Of a DNA stretch of 57,812 bases, positions 25,452 through 33,514 are shown piece by piece. The position numbers were made by a program, and so were the translations under genes. Position 1 is the stretch's first letter, and each line of letters opens with the position of its first letter. Origin of the DNA: Amycolatopsis sp. NBRC 101858 (GTDB lineage: Bacteria; Actinomycetota; Actinomycetes; Mycobacteriales; Pseudonocardiaceae); assembly GCF_030269325.1 (NCBI RefSeq), contig NZ_BSTD01000003.1:1115921-1173732 (forward strand), in the 5' to 3' direction. The notes beneath the pieces were generated by a model. The model worked only from the letters and a program-made list of their open reading frames with translations, was not told where the DNA came from and made no database searches.

Positions 25452-26431
25452 TTCTTCTTCCCTCCGTGGGTCAGCACTTCTTCGGCGATCCGCTGCCGCC
25501 AGGTTTCGAACGCCGGCACGTCGTCGCCGTCGACGACGACGGCCGGGCGGACCTCCTGGGTGATCGCCGCGGCCCGCTCGGCGGACAGGCCGCAGATCGC
25601 CCGGGCCGCCATCTCGGTCTCCGGGATCATCAGGCCCGAGCGCACCCGGCACTCGGCGGCGAAGGCGCTCCCCTGGGCCAGCTGGCCGTGGTGGATCCCG
25701 GCCCGGTCGACCAGTTCCGCCAGCTCGTCGGCGGTAACGCCGCACGCGTAGGTCGAGGCCAGCCCGACCCCGGCGTACAGGTCGCCGTGGCGCGACTCGG
25801 GGAACTCCTCGATCGCCTTGGCCACCAGGGAGACGTCGGTGCCGTTGATGAACCACAGCGCCCGGCCGATGCCCTGGTCGATGGCCCGCAGCGCGTAGCC
25901 GTCGTAGCGCCGGTCCGGCCAGGAGAAGGTCCGGTCCTGGTACTGCTGCCGGATGTACTTGCCGGTCTTGAAGTACGCCTGGTGGAAGCCGTAGCCGTCG
26001 AGCACCAGCCAGCGCAGCAGCGGGTCGAAGGCCGCGGGCTTGGGCCACGCGAACCGCGGGAGCCGGCACATGGCCCAGCCGACCCCGACGTAGATGATGT
26101 AGTCGTGCTTCTCGCCCGGGCCGGCCAGGAACTCGGCGATGTTCGTGCTCTTGCCGAACGGCAGCCCGTCGAGGACGCCGTACCCCATTCCCGCGCCTTC
26201 GTAGGCGAAGCCGCGGAACTGCGGGGTGATGCGGTCGAGCCACTCTTCGGCCTGCTCGACCGACTTCGCTTCGACGGCGTGCGCGTACCCGAGGAGGAAC
26301 CTCTCCCCGATCGTCTCGAGTCGTTCTTGAGCGGCTGGGCTCTTCCGGTGGAAGCCCCGCTTCTCCAGCGAGGTCTCCGAGACATCAGGTGTCAGGACGC
26401 GGCGTCTGAGCGTTCGCCAACCATTGCCCAC
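25448..26431 (-). CDS. Enediyne core protein UnbL / E4 (DUF1702), copy 2 in operon order
   Basis: The 327-aa protein has the DUF1702 landmarks: QFRGFAYEGAGMGYGVLDGL (about residues 70-90), VGVGWAMCRLPR, VLDGYGFHQAYFKTGK and RALWFINGTDV. The GTG at 26431 has GGGAG 6 bases upstream and is chosen over upstream in-frame codons that lack a site. It overlaps the UnbV gene at its end. DUF1702 corresponds to UnbL/E4 in enediyne clusters. A second, related protein lies directly upstream (26549-27544), and I cannot tell which is the orthologue of the single UnbL of other clusters; this one is directly fused in order to UnbV, as in the classical set. Confidence 0.9.
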   Translation of the reverse strand: MGNGWRTLRRRVLTPDVSETSLEKRGFHRKSPAAQERLETIGERFLLGYAHAVEAKSVEQAEEWLDRITPQFRGFAYEGAGMGYGVLDGLPFGKSTNIAEFLAGPGEKHDYIIYVGVGWAMCRLPRFAWPKPAAFDPLLRWLVLDGYGFHQAYFKTGKYIRQQYQDRTFSWPDRRYDGYALRAIDQGIGRALWFINGTDVSLVAKAIEEFPESRHGDLYAGVGLASTYACGVTADELAELVDRAGIHHGQLAQGSAFAAECRVRSGLMIPETEMAARAICGLSAERAAAITQEVRPAVVVDGDDVPAFETWRQRIAEEVLTHGGKKK

Positions 26432-26548
26432 CGCACTCTCCCCCTTAGGGTCGACTGGTTTCTTCGCCTCTACGGTCACAGATTGGCTGGTCAGCGCTCT
26501 ACTCCGCGGTTGCCCGCGATCACGGCAGCGCACTTTCGACCGTGCGGT

Positions 26549-27544
26549 TCAGCCGGCGCGCCGCTGGGCGGCCTGGCCGAACTCGGCGCGGATCCGCTGC
26601 CGCCACAGCTCGTACGGCGGCTGCGGCCCGTCGTCGCCGTCGGCGCGTTCGGTGCGGTCCGCGAGGTTCTGCGCGCCCTGCACGGAAAGGTCGGTGAGCA
26701 CGCCGGCGGCGAGGTGGGTGTGGGCGGGCACGTACTCGGAGTACGTCCGCGCCTTCACCGCGAACACCACGCCCAGCGCCAGCTCGTCGTAGTGCTCGCC
26801 GGCCGCCCGGCGCAGCCGGCCCAGCCCGCGCTGGTCGCTGCCGCCGGCGAACGTCGCGGCCAGCCCGACCCCGCTCCACAGGTCCGCGCGGCGGTGCTCG
26901 GCGAAGCGCACGACCGCCTTGGCGACGGCGTCCGGGTTCCCGCCGTTGATGAACCACAATGCCCGGCCGACGCCCTGGTCGAACGCCCGGCCGAAGTACT
27001 CCGGGCGGCCCGCCCACGGGTACGGCTGCGGGTCGGCCTGCTCGTCGACCCACTTCTTCGTGTCGAAGTAGGCGCGGTCGAAGCCGTAGCCGTCGACGGC
27101 GAGCCAGCTCATCACCGGGTGGTAGGCCACCCCGGACAGCTCGGGCAGGATGTTCTTCCACAGTGGACGCGGCAGCCGCGCCATCGCGAAGCCGATCCCG
27201 ATGTAGGTCAGGAAGATGTGCGGGCGCCCCGGCCCCTCCAGCAGCGCGCGGGTGCGGTCGCGGCCGCCGCCCGGCATGGCGTCGAGGATGGTGTAGCCCA
27301 TCGTCGCGCCCTCGTAGGCGAACCCGCGCTGCTCGGGTTCGACCAGCGCCAGCCGGCGCTCGATCTCCCACAGCGACGCGCCTTCGATGGCCCATTCGAA
27401 CCCGCACACGACCGCCTGCGGCACCGCCTCCAGCCGGGCCGTCGCGTCGGTGTGGGTGACCGGGAAGCCGCGCTCGGCGAACCCGACCGAAGCCAGTGAA
27501 GGAGCGAGAGCCCGCTTGCGCAGGACTCCGATCAAGGTGGACAT
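26549..27544 (-). CDS. Second DUF1702 (UnbL/E4-like) protein
   Basis: The 331-aa protein shares the same segments as its neighbour: QRGFAYEGATMGYTILDAMPGG, YIGIGFAMARLPRP, LAVDGYGFDRAYFDTKK and GRALWFINGGNP. The two are clearly paralogues, although diverged, with distinct termini. It starts 28 bases after the AraC1 gene and precedes copy 2 with a 117-base gap that contains no other gene. Paired DUF1702 genes are known in some enediyne clusters, suggesting a heteromeric complex. The biochemical role of the family is unknown. Confidence 0.9.
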   Translation of the reverse strand: MSTLIGVLRKRALAPSLASVGFAERGFPVTHTDATARLEAVPQAVVCGFEWAIEGASLWEIERRLALVEPEQRGFAYEGATMGYTILDAMPGGGRDRTRALLEGPGRPHIFLTYIGIGFAMARLPRPLWKNILPELSGVAYHPVMSWLAVDGYGFDRAYFDTKKWVDEQADPQPYPWAGRPEYFGRAFDQGVGRALWFINGGNPDAVAKAVVRFAEHRRADLWSGVGLAATFAGGSDQRGLGRLRRAAGEHYDELALGVVFAVKARTYSEYVPAHTHLAAGVLTDLSVQGAQNLADRTERADGDDGPQPPYELWRQRIRAEFGQAAQRRAG

Positions 27545-27572
27545 CTGCTCTTGTCCTTTGCTCGTCAGGGGA

Positions 27573-28478
27573 TCAGGCGACGGCGCGCAGGTGCGGCCGC
27601 TGGGCGGCGAGCATGCGCTGGGTGAACGGCGACTGCTTCGACGCCAGGGTGATCGCGATCGGCGCGTCGGTCGTGGCCGGCGCGCGCAGGCCCACCCGGC
27701 CGGTGGACTGCCCGAACGGCGCCACGTTCACGGCCGCGTAGCCGATCGAGAACCGCGGTCCGGGCGCGCCCGGCTGGTGCTGCGCGACCGCGATCGCCGT
27801 CCACCGCCCGGCGGGCACGCCGTGGATGGTCAGCTCGCCGGAGCTCATGCCGGCCATGCCGCCGAAGGCGACCGGGCCGCACTGGGGCACCGGGTCGGCG
27901 AAGAGCCCGACGAGCGTGTCGGCGGGCGCCGAGCCGCGGGGCATGTCCAGCCGCATCGACAGCACGCCCGTGCCGGTCTGCAGCGAGGCGCAGCTGCGCC
28001 CGGCCGCGCGCAGCACGCGCAGCGACGGAAGCCGCTGGAACGTCGGCGAAATCGCCACGAGCAGCTCGGCGACCTGCGGCTCGCGGTACTGCGTCGGCGT
28101 CATCCCGACGGCCCGCGAGAACCGGCTGGTGAAGGTGCCGACGCTGCTGTAGCCGACGCTGCACACGATGTCGGACACGTTCAGCGACGTCGTCAGCAGC
28201 AGCCGCTTCGCCTCGAACAGGCGCACGGCGGTGAGGAACCGGCCGGGCGTCACCCCGGTGGCGTCCGCGAAGATCCGGGAGAAGTGGAACCGGCTGACGA
28301 ACACCTCGGACGCCAGGTCCGCGAGCGTGATCGGCTCGAAGTACCGTTCCTGGATCGACGAGATGGCCTGCAGCACCGCGGGCCGGACCGACTTCTCCAC
28401 CCGCTCCAGGGCCGGTACCCGGGGCGGATCGTCGAATTCGCTGTCGTGTCCGACAGCGGCTATAGACCGCAACATCAT
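27573..28478 (-). CDS. AraC-family regulator with N-terminal HTH domain, copy 1
   Basis: The 301-aa protein has an AraC-type double helix-turn-helix near the N-terminus (about residues 36-135: LADLASEVFVSRFHFSRIF, LNVSDIVCSVGYSSVGTFTS), followed by an unrelated C-terminal domain (GIHGV/GRWTAIAVAQ region) instead of the usual C-terminal HTH. A close paralogue is at 38982-39731. It is the first gene of the leftward enediyne operon and diverges from the SARP gene across a 486-base regulatory region. It most likely controls the enediyne operon or itself. The C-terminal half could bind a ligand. The ATG at 28478 has GAGG about 8 bases upstream. Confidence 0.88.
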   Translation of the reverse strand: MMLRSIAAVGHDSEFDDPPRVPALERVEKSVRPAVLQAISSIQERYFEPITLADLASEVFVSRFHFSRIFADATGVTPGRFLTAVRLFEAKRLLLTTSLNVSDIVCSVGYSSVGTFTSRFSRAVGMTPTQYREPQVAELLVAISPTFQRLPSLRVLRAAGRSCASLQTGTGVLSMRLDMPRGSAPADTLVGLFADPVPQCGPVAFGGMAGMSSGELTIHGVPAGRWTAIAVAQHQPGAPGPRFSIGYAAVNVAPFGQSTGRVGLRAPATTDAPIAITLASKQSPFTQRMLAAQRPHLRAVA

Positions 28479-28964
28479 CCGTCCAACCTCTGATTTCCCC
28501 TGATGGCAGTTCTCCTGGTGTCAGGGAAGACGCCGTGCCTTAGAGGTCGATCGACGGGCGATGGAGGAGAACCGGGCGAAACGCACCCGGTCGGGTACCG
28601 GGCACGCGCCGATGGGAAATCCACACCGGACAGTCCATGCGGAACGCACGGTCCCGGGGTGCGTTCCGTCCGCCCGCGTGGCCCGCGACGGTCCCGCCGG
28701 GGCCGCGCCTGGTCCGTTCCGGCGACACCGCCGAGCGCGCAAGCGCAGGTTGGGCCGGATGGCGGACGGTGCGGAACGCATGAGCCGGACCTGCGCAACG
28801 CACGGGGCCACGGGGTAAACGCACGTTGACTCTGATGGGTGGCTCACTGGTCGCCGGGGCGACGCTCTGTCACATTCGGATACGAGCCCGGAGTCGGCTG
28901 TCCCCCGACCCGCGCAGCACCACTGGGGAGCGCGAGGACGCATTGATGACGCTGGAGGCCTGCC
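28479..28964. promoter_or_regulatory. Divergent AraC1/SARP control region with a cluster of AACGCA sites
   Basis: This 486-base gap holds no gene that I can support. It contains at least five AACGCA cores on the plus strand at 28580, 28643, 28775, 28797 and 28818, and one on the minus strand at 28660-28665. The last three plus-strand sites are 22 and 21 bases apart, the spacing expected of a protein binding one face of the helix. GGAACGCAC (28641-28649) and GTGCGTTCC (28659-28667) form an inverted repeat. A TTGACT at 28826 could be a -35 element, but no clear -10 follows. SARP activators often bind direct repeats with such spacing; an AraC site is equally possible. Confidence 0.6.
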
Positions 28965-29771
28965 ATGTACTCCGAACTGCCGCGACCGGACGCGCCGGAC
29001 GACGGTGAAGTGACGTTCACCGTCCTGGGCCCGCTGGAAGTGCTGCGGGGCGGGGTCGACTACGCGCCGACCACGCCCAAGGTGCTCCAGCTGCTCGCCG
29101 TGCTCGTGATGCGCCCGGGCCGCATGGTGCACATCGACACCCTCATCCGGGAGCTGTGGTCGGACAACCCGCCCCGGACGGTGCGCACGACGCTGCACAC
29201 CTACGTGTACCACCTGCGCCGGTGCATCGACCAGAACGGCCTGGCCGCCGACGGCGAGAAGATGCTGGCCACCAAGCAGTCCGGCTACGCCTTCTACATC
29301 GACCCGGCCCGGGTGGACACCCACCGGTTCGTCCGGCTGCGGCAGCTCGGCCACGAGCACCAGGACGCCGGCGACCACGCCGCGGCGGCCGACGCCTACC
29401 GCGCGGCGCTCGACCTCTGGTCCGGCCCGCCGCTCGCGAACGTCCACTGTGGACCGATTCTGTCGGCCTACCGCACCGAGCTGCTCGAGCAGCGGCGCAG
29501 CGTGCTGCACCTGCGGATCGAAGCGGAGATCGTCAGCGGCAAGCACCGCGAGCTGATCGGCGAGCTGCGTTCGCTGGCCACCGGCAGCCCGCTGGACGAA
29601 GCGCTGCACGGCCAGCTGATGCGCGTGCTCGGCCGCAGCGGACGGCGGTCCGACGCGATGGCCGTCTACCGCAGGCTCCGGTCGCGGCTGGCCGGCGAGC
29701 TGGGCGTCGAACCGTGTGACGACCTCCAGGTCCTGCACCGCGAGCTGATCTCCGAAGGGGATCACCGCTGA
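28965..29771 (+). CDS. SARP-family transcriptional activator
   Basis: The 268-aa protein has the AfsR/DnrI-type plan: an OmpR-like winged helix (about residues 13-105: FTVLGPLEVLRGGVDYAPTT, then LIRELWSDNPPRTVRTTLHTYVYHLR) and a bacterial transcriptional activation domain (about 110-265: DAGDHAAAADAYRAALDLW, SGRRSDAMAVYRRL). SARPs switch on antibiotic clusters by recruiting RNA polymerase at direct repeats. The ATG at 28965 has GGAGG 6 bases upstream. It diverges from the enediyne operon and shares the upstream control region, so activation of that operon is the most likely role. Confidence 0.95.
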   Translation: MYSELPRPDAPDDGEVTFTVLGPLEVLRGGVDYAPTTPKVLQLLAVLVMRPGRMVHIDTLIRELWSDNPPRTVRTTLHTYVYHLRRCIDQNGLAADGEKMLATKQSGYAFYIDPARVDTHRFVRLRQLGHEHQDAGDHAAAADAYRAALDLWSGPPLANVHCGPILSAYRTELLEQRRSVLHLRIEAEIVSGKHRELIGELRSLATGSPLDEALHGQLMRVLGRSGRRSDAMAVYRRLRSRLAGELGVEPCDDLQVLHRELISEGDHR

Positions 29772-29835
29772 CCACCGCTTCACCGGCTTCGGCCGGGTTC
29801 CACCGCATCGCCCGAGAAAGAAGTGAGGAAGCCCG

Positions 29836-30534
29836 ATGCCCGCTCCCAACACCCGCGCCTACGGTCAGTTCTGCGGCCTCGCCCGCGCTCTCGAGATCAT
29901 CGGCGAGCGCTGGTCGCTGCTGATCGTCCGCGACCTGGTGCTCGGCCCGAAGCGCTACGACGAGCTGCAGGCCGGCCTGCCGAAGATCCCGCCGTCCATC
30001 CTGTCGTCCCGCCTCAACGAGCTCGAGGCGACCGGCGTGCTCCGCCGCCGCGTCCGCGCCGAGCTCGAGGCGGGCCTGGTCTACGAGCTGACCCAGTACG
30101 GCAGCGAGCTCGACCAGGTCCTGCTCGACCTGGGCCTGTGGGGCGCGCGTTCCCTGCACCAGCCGGGACCGGACGACGTCTTCACGCTGGATTCGGCGAT
30201 CCTGTCGCTGTACACGACGTTCCGCGGCGACGTGGCCGAGGGCGTCCAGATCAACTACGAGATCCGCTACGACGACCGCATGATCATCCACGCACTGGTC
30301 GAGGACGGCGCGGTCAAGGTGGGCGAGGGCCGTTTCGCCGGCGCGGACCTGGTGGTCAAGGTGAGCAACGGCGCGGTGATGCTGGACCTGATGAGCGGCC
30401 ACGTGTCCGCAGCGGAGGCGGTCCGCAGCGGCAAGCTCTCGATCGAGGGCGACCTGGCCGACCTCGACCTGCTGGCTCGCCTGTTCCACATCCCGGCGGC
30501 CCCGGAACCCCCGTCGGGCATCGTGGTCCGCTGA
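29836..30534 (+). CDS. HxlR-family winged-helix protein with SCP2-like domain, copy 1
   Basis: The 232-aa protein combines an HxlR winged helix at the N-terminus (FCGLARALEIIGERWSLLIV, about residues 12-31, then LSSRLNELEATGVLRRR) with a C-terminal SCP2-like sterol-transfer domain (about 125-225, EGDLADLDLLARLF). It is close to the protein at 46190-46885, with the same order and length. It is 64 bases after the SARP gene and may be co-transcribed. HxlR proteins respond to redox or small molecules; the SCP2 domain suggests sensing of a lipophilic ligand such as a polyene. That last point is inference. Confidence 0.9.
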   Translation: MPAPNTRAYGQFCGLARALEIIGERWSLLIVRDLVLGPKRYDELQAGLPKIPPSILSSRLNELEATGVLRRRVRAELEAGLVYELTQYGSELDQVLLDLGLWGARSLHQPGPDDVFTLDSAILSLYTTFRGDVAEGVQINYEIRYDDRMIIHALVEDGAVKVGEGRFAGADLVVKVSNGAVMLDLMSGHVSAAEAVRSGKLSIEGDLADLDLLARLFHIPAAPEPPSGIVVR

Positions 30535-30540
30535 GTTCCC

Positions 30541-30568
30541 GGCCCGCCCGGTTCACCCCGGGCGGGCC
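30541..30568 (+). terminator. Hairpin terminator after HxlR1
   Basis: Arms GGCCCGCCCGG and CCGGGCGGGCC with a 6-base loop follow the HxlR1 stop by 4 bases. The stem is GC-rich and lacks a U tract, the usual form in these genomes. Confidence 0.7.
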
Positions 30569-30570
30569 TC

Positions 30571-30880
30571 CGTTCAGCCGTGCGCGGGTTCAGTTCCGCG
30601 CGGCCACACGGTTTCTTGCCTAAGCAGCCGGTCCGGCACCTGCGCCGGGCTCAGTTCCGCACGGCGTCGGCCCCCGCGCGATCCCCGCCCGACCAAGCGG
30701 TTTCTTGCCTGCGCAGCTGGCCCGGCATCTGCGCCGAGCCCCGTTCCGGCTGCGCTCAGCCGTGCGCGGGTCCGGCTCGGTCCGGCGAAGCGGTTCTCTT
30801 GCCTACGCAGCCGGTCCGGCACCCGCGCCGGGCTCAGTTCCGCGCGGAGTCCGCCCCCGGCGCGATCCGCCCGGCCCGCT
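30571..30880. repeat. Decayed tandem repeat of the 3' end of the sigma factor gene
   Basis: A unit of about 89-93 bases, beginning with CGGTTTCTTGCC or a close variant, occurs at 30609, 30698 and 30791, with a partial copy before it. The last copy runs into the sigma factor gene and contains its stop codon and last codons; the earlier copies carry corresponding remnants such as CTCAGTTCCGC. No function is evident. It appears to have arisen by duplication of the gene's 3' end followed by divergence. Confidence 0.6.
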
Positions 30881-32084
30881 CCACCAAATACCGCCGCTCC
30901 GGCAAACTCGCCGTCCTCTCAGCCGCACGCAGGTAAAACTCCCGCGCACCCGCCAAATCCCCCGCCAGCTCCAGCAAATGCGCCCGGACCGCGTCCAGCC
31001 GGCGGCCCACGTCGAGCTTTGCGTCCACTGTGTCCAACAACTCCAGTCCGCGGGCCGGTCCCGAGGCCTGGGCCACCGCCACCGCCTGGTTGATCGTCAC
31101 CACCGGGCTCGGCATCAGCGTCTGCAGCACGCGGTACAGCTCGACGATCTGCGCCCAGTCCGTCTCCTCCGTGCTGGGCGCGGTCGCGTGCAGCGCCGCG
31201 ATCGCCGCCTGGACCTGGTACGGCCCGAGCGCCGCGTGGCCGATCGTCGCGTCCACCAGCGCTTCGCCCTCGGTGATCATCGCCGCGTCCCAGCGGGTGC
31301 GGTCCTGCTCCGGCAGCGGCACCAGCTCGCCGTCCGGGCCCGTGCGGGCCTCGCGCCGCGCGTCGGTCAGCAGCATCAACGCCAGCAGCGCCGCCACCTC
31401 GCCCTCGTCCGGGATCAGCGCGTGCACCGCGCGGGTCAGCCGGATGGCCTCCGCCGCGAGCTCGTCGCGGACCAGGTTCTCCCCCGACGTCGCCGTGTAC
31501 CCCTCGTTGAAGATCAGGTACAGCACCTGCAGGACGACGCGCAGCCGGTCGCCGAAGTCGGCCGGCGACGGCTCGCTGAACGTCGACCCGGCCGCGGCGA
31601 TGCTCTCCTTCGCGCGGGTGATGCGCCGCGTCATCGTCGCCTCGGGCACCAGGAACGCGCTCGCGATCTGCGCCGTGGTCAGGCCGCCGACCGCCCGCAG
31701 CGTCAGCGCGACCTGCGAAGACGGCGACACCGCGGGGTGGCAGCACAGGAACAGCAGCTTCAGCGTGTCGTCGGAGCCGGCGGGCTGCTCCTCGTCGGGC
31801 CCGGGGACGGCCACCGGTTCTCGCACGGCCACCGACTCTTCACGCCGCCGACGCGCGCTTTCGCTGCGCCAGTGGTCGGTGAGCCGGCGGGTCGCCACCG
31901 TGACCAGCCAGCTGCGCGGGCTGTCCGGCACGCCTTCGGCCGGCCACTGCTCGCTGGCCGCCAGCAGGGCCTCCTGGACGGCGTCCTCGCACGCGTCGAA
32001 CTGGCCGTACCGGCGCACCAGCACGCCGAGCACCTGCGGCACCAGCGGGCGCAGGACCTCGGCGACCGGGGCGGGCGCGGTCAC
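30834..32084 (-). CDS. ECF-type RNA polymerase sigma factor with C-terminal TPR-like domain (ECF42 type)
   Basis: The 416-aa protein has the sigma-2 region early (FDACEDAVQEALLAASEQWP), a sigma-4 helix-turn-helix (LTTAQIASAFLVPEATMTRR, about residues 135-154) and a long helical C-terminal domain (QVLYLIFNEGYTAT, ARGLELLDTVDAKLD). This fits the ECF42 group, which replaces an anti-sigma factor with a C-terminal tetratricopeptide-like domain. These genes are normally next to a YCII/DGPF protein, as here (32086-32469). The role in this organism is unknown; nothing ties it to the biosynthetic clusters apart from position. Confidence 0.92.
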   Translation of the reverse strand: MTAPAPVAEVLRPLVPQVLGVLVRRYGQFDACEDAVQEALLAASEQWPAEGVPDSPRSWLVTVATRRLTDHWRSESARRRREESVAVREPVAVPGPDEEQPAGSDDTLKLLFLCCHPAVSPSSQVALTLRAVGGLTTAQIASAFLVPEATMTRRITRAKESIAAAGSTFSEPSPADFGDRLRVVLQVLYLIFNEGYTATSGENLVRDELAAEAIRLTRAVHALIPDEGEVAALLALMLLTDARREARTGPDGELVPLPEQDRTRWDAAMITEGEALVDATIGHAALGPYQVQAAIAALHATAPSTEETDWAQIVELYRVLQTLMPSPVVTINQAVAVAQASGPARGLELLDTVDAKLDVGRRLDAVRAHLLELAGDLAGAREFYLRAAERTASLPERRYLVERAGRIAPGADSARN

Positions 32085-32085
32085 C

Positions 32086-32469
32086 TCACGAACCGGGGAT
32101 CTCGGATTCGGCGTCGGCGAAGAAGACGACCTCGCGCACCTCGATGCCCAGGCCGTCGAAGGCCGCGTCCGGGATCATCGCGGCGAGCTCGACCGCGCGG
32201 TCCTTGCTCGCGCACTCCACGAGGTAGTAGCCGGCCAGGAACTCCTTCGACTCCAGGAAGGGGCCGTCGGTGACGGCGGGCAGGCCCCCGCGCACCCGCA
32301 CCACGCTGGCGTCGGCGACCGGCGCGAGCGCCTGCGTGCCGATCATCTCGCCGGACTCCCGGATCGTGCGGATGAAGTCCTGGTGCCCGGCCATGATGGT
32401 GTCCATGTCCTGCTGGGACAGGTTCGCCATCACGTCGGGGTTGAGGTACATCGCCAGCAGGTACTTCAC
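32086..32469 (-). CDS. YCII/DGPF-domain protein, partner of the ECF sigma factor
   Basis: The 127-aa protein shows the family name motif in VTDGPFLESKEFLAGYYLVE, on a ferredoxin-like fold with MKYLLAMYLNPD-like opening. The GTG start at 32469 has GGGAG 8 bases upstream. It ends one base before the sigma factor start and is very likely co-transcribed. DGPF proteins are the regular companions of ECF42 sigma factors and may be targets or effectors; their activity is unknown. Confidence 0.9.
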   Translation of the reverse strand: MKYLLAMYLNPDVMANLSQQDMDTIMAGHQDFIRTIRESGEMIGTQALAPVADASVVRVRGGLPAVTDGPFLESKEFLAGYYLVECASKDRAVELAAMIPDAAFDGLGIEVREVVFFADAESEIPGS

Positions 32470-32597
32470 GCCCGTCGCTCCCATCGTCGGTGGCATGAAC
32501 ATAGCCGACCGGTACCTCGCAAGCGCGGAGTGGAGCCGCCACCGGGCCGGCTGCCAGCCTGGATCCGGGCAGTCCCGGACCCAGGAGGTTGGCACCC

Positions 32598-33269
32598 ATG
32601 GCCGACGTGTTCACGGACCTGCAGACCGAAACCGAGGCGCTGGCCGAGCTGGCGGAGCGCCACGGGGCCGGCTCCGGGCCCGGCGTCACCGCGCACTTCG
32701 CCCGGCTGACGTCGACCGCGCGGCTGGTCCGGCTCAGCGCCGAGAACCCGGGTGCCTTCGGCGTCACCCCGCAGATCTCCTACGACTCGCTCGACGAGGC
32801 GATCCTGACCTGGCTGATCGAGCAGCGGAAGGCGAACGCCCTGCTCGCGGCGGCTCCCGCGAAGCCGGAGCTGCCGTGGAGCGACGGCCCGCTGCGCCCG
32901 TCGGTGCTCGCCGCGGCCGCGCTGACCGAGCTGTTCGCCTGCGGCCAGGACATCGCCGACGCACTCGGCATCCGCCCCCGGCGCGACGACGCCATCGGGC
33001 ACGTCGCGTACTACGGCGTCCGGACCCGCGACCGCGCTTACCGCCGACACGGGCGGACCCCGCCCGGGCCGTTCCGGTTCGAGCTGCGGGCACCGTCCGG
33101 GACGCAGTGGGACTTCGGGCCGGAAGAGGCCGCCGACCGCGTCGCGGGCCCCGCGGAGGACTTCTGTCTCCTGGTGACCAGCCGGCGCGACGCCGAGGAC
33201 CTCGCCCTCACGTTCAGCGGCGGGCACACCGCCGAATGGCTGGAACTGCTGGAGAACCCGGCGGTCTGA
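32598..33269 (+). CDS. DinB/mycothiol-isomerase-like protein (TIGR03084 type), copy 2
   Basis: The 223-aa protein shares the C-terminal pattern of the enediyne-operon protein at 16695-17492: ELFACGQDIADALGIRPRR, FELRAPSGTQWDFGPE and GPAEDFCLLVTSRRD. Its N-terminus is shorter, and the usual metal-site histidine pair is weak (only an isolated HF segment near residue 33), so catalysis may be lost or altered. The ATG at 32598 has GGAGG 9 bases upstream; a TTG at 32589 overlaps that site and is unlikely. Its role is unknown. Confidence 0.75.
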   Translation: MADVFTDLQTETEALAELAERHGAGSGPGVTAHFARLTSTARLVRLSAENPGAFGVTPQISYDSLDEAILTWLIEQRKANALLAAAPAKPELPWSDGPLRPSVLAAAALTELFACGQDIADALGIRPRRDDAIGHVAYYGVRTRDRAYRRHGRTPPGPFRFELRAPSGTQWDFGPEEAADRVAGPAEDFCLLVTSRRDAEDLALTFSGGHTAEWLELLENPAV

Positions 33270-33332
33270 CGGGCGCTCCTCCGTCACCCGGCCTCGGCGA
33301 GCCGGTTCTCTCGCGCGCCCGACCGGATCCAC

Positions 33333-33387
33333 TGTCTTGAATGAGTCATTCAGGACCTCTCAAGACCTGAATGACTCATTCAAGACA
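33333..33387. repeat. Palindromic intergenic element with TGAATGAGTCATTCA cores
   Basis: Two perfect 22-base arms flank an 11-base loop. Each arm contains the internal palindrome TGAATGAGTCATTCA or its near mirror. It lies between convergent genes and could terminate transcription in both directions. I associate such elements with intergenic regions of Amycolatopsis from memory. The rest of the 245-base gap shows nothing else. Confidence 0.65.
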
Positions 33388-33514
33388 GCCGAATCCGGTC
33401 GCGGTGGTCGAGGCGGGACCGCCGGGCCGGGAGGGCGGTCGCGCGACACGACTCCGCCGGGATCGCGGCGCCGCACGAGCGGGCCGGGGATCCGTCAAGC
33501 GGCAGCGGCCGGCG

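Noticed and set aside
28826..28880. A classical -35/-10 promoter for the SARP gene starting at TTGACT.
   Set aside because: No acceptable -10 hexamer occurs 16-19 bases downstream, so I did not list it as a promoter.
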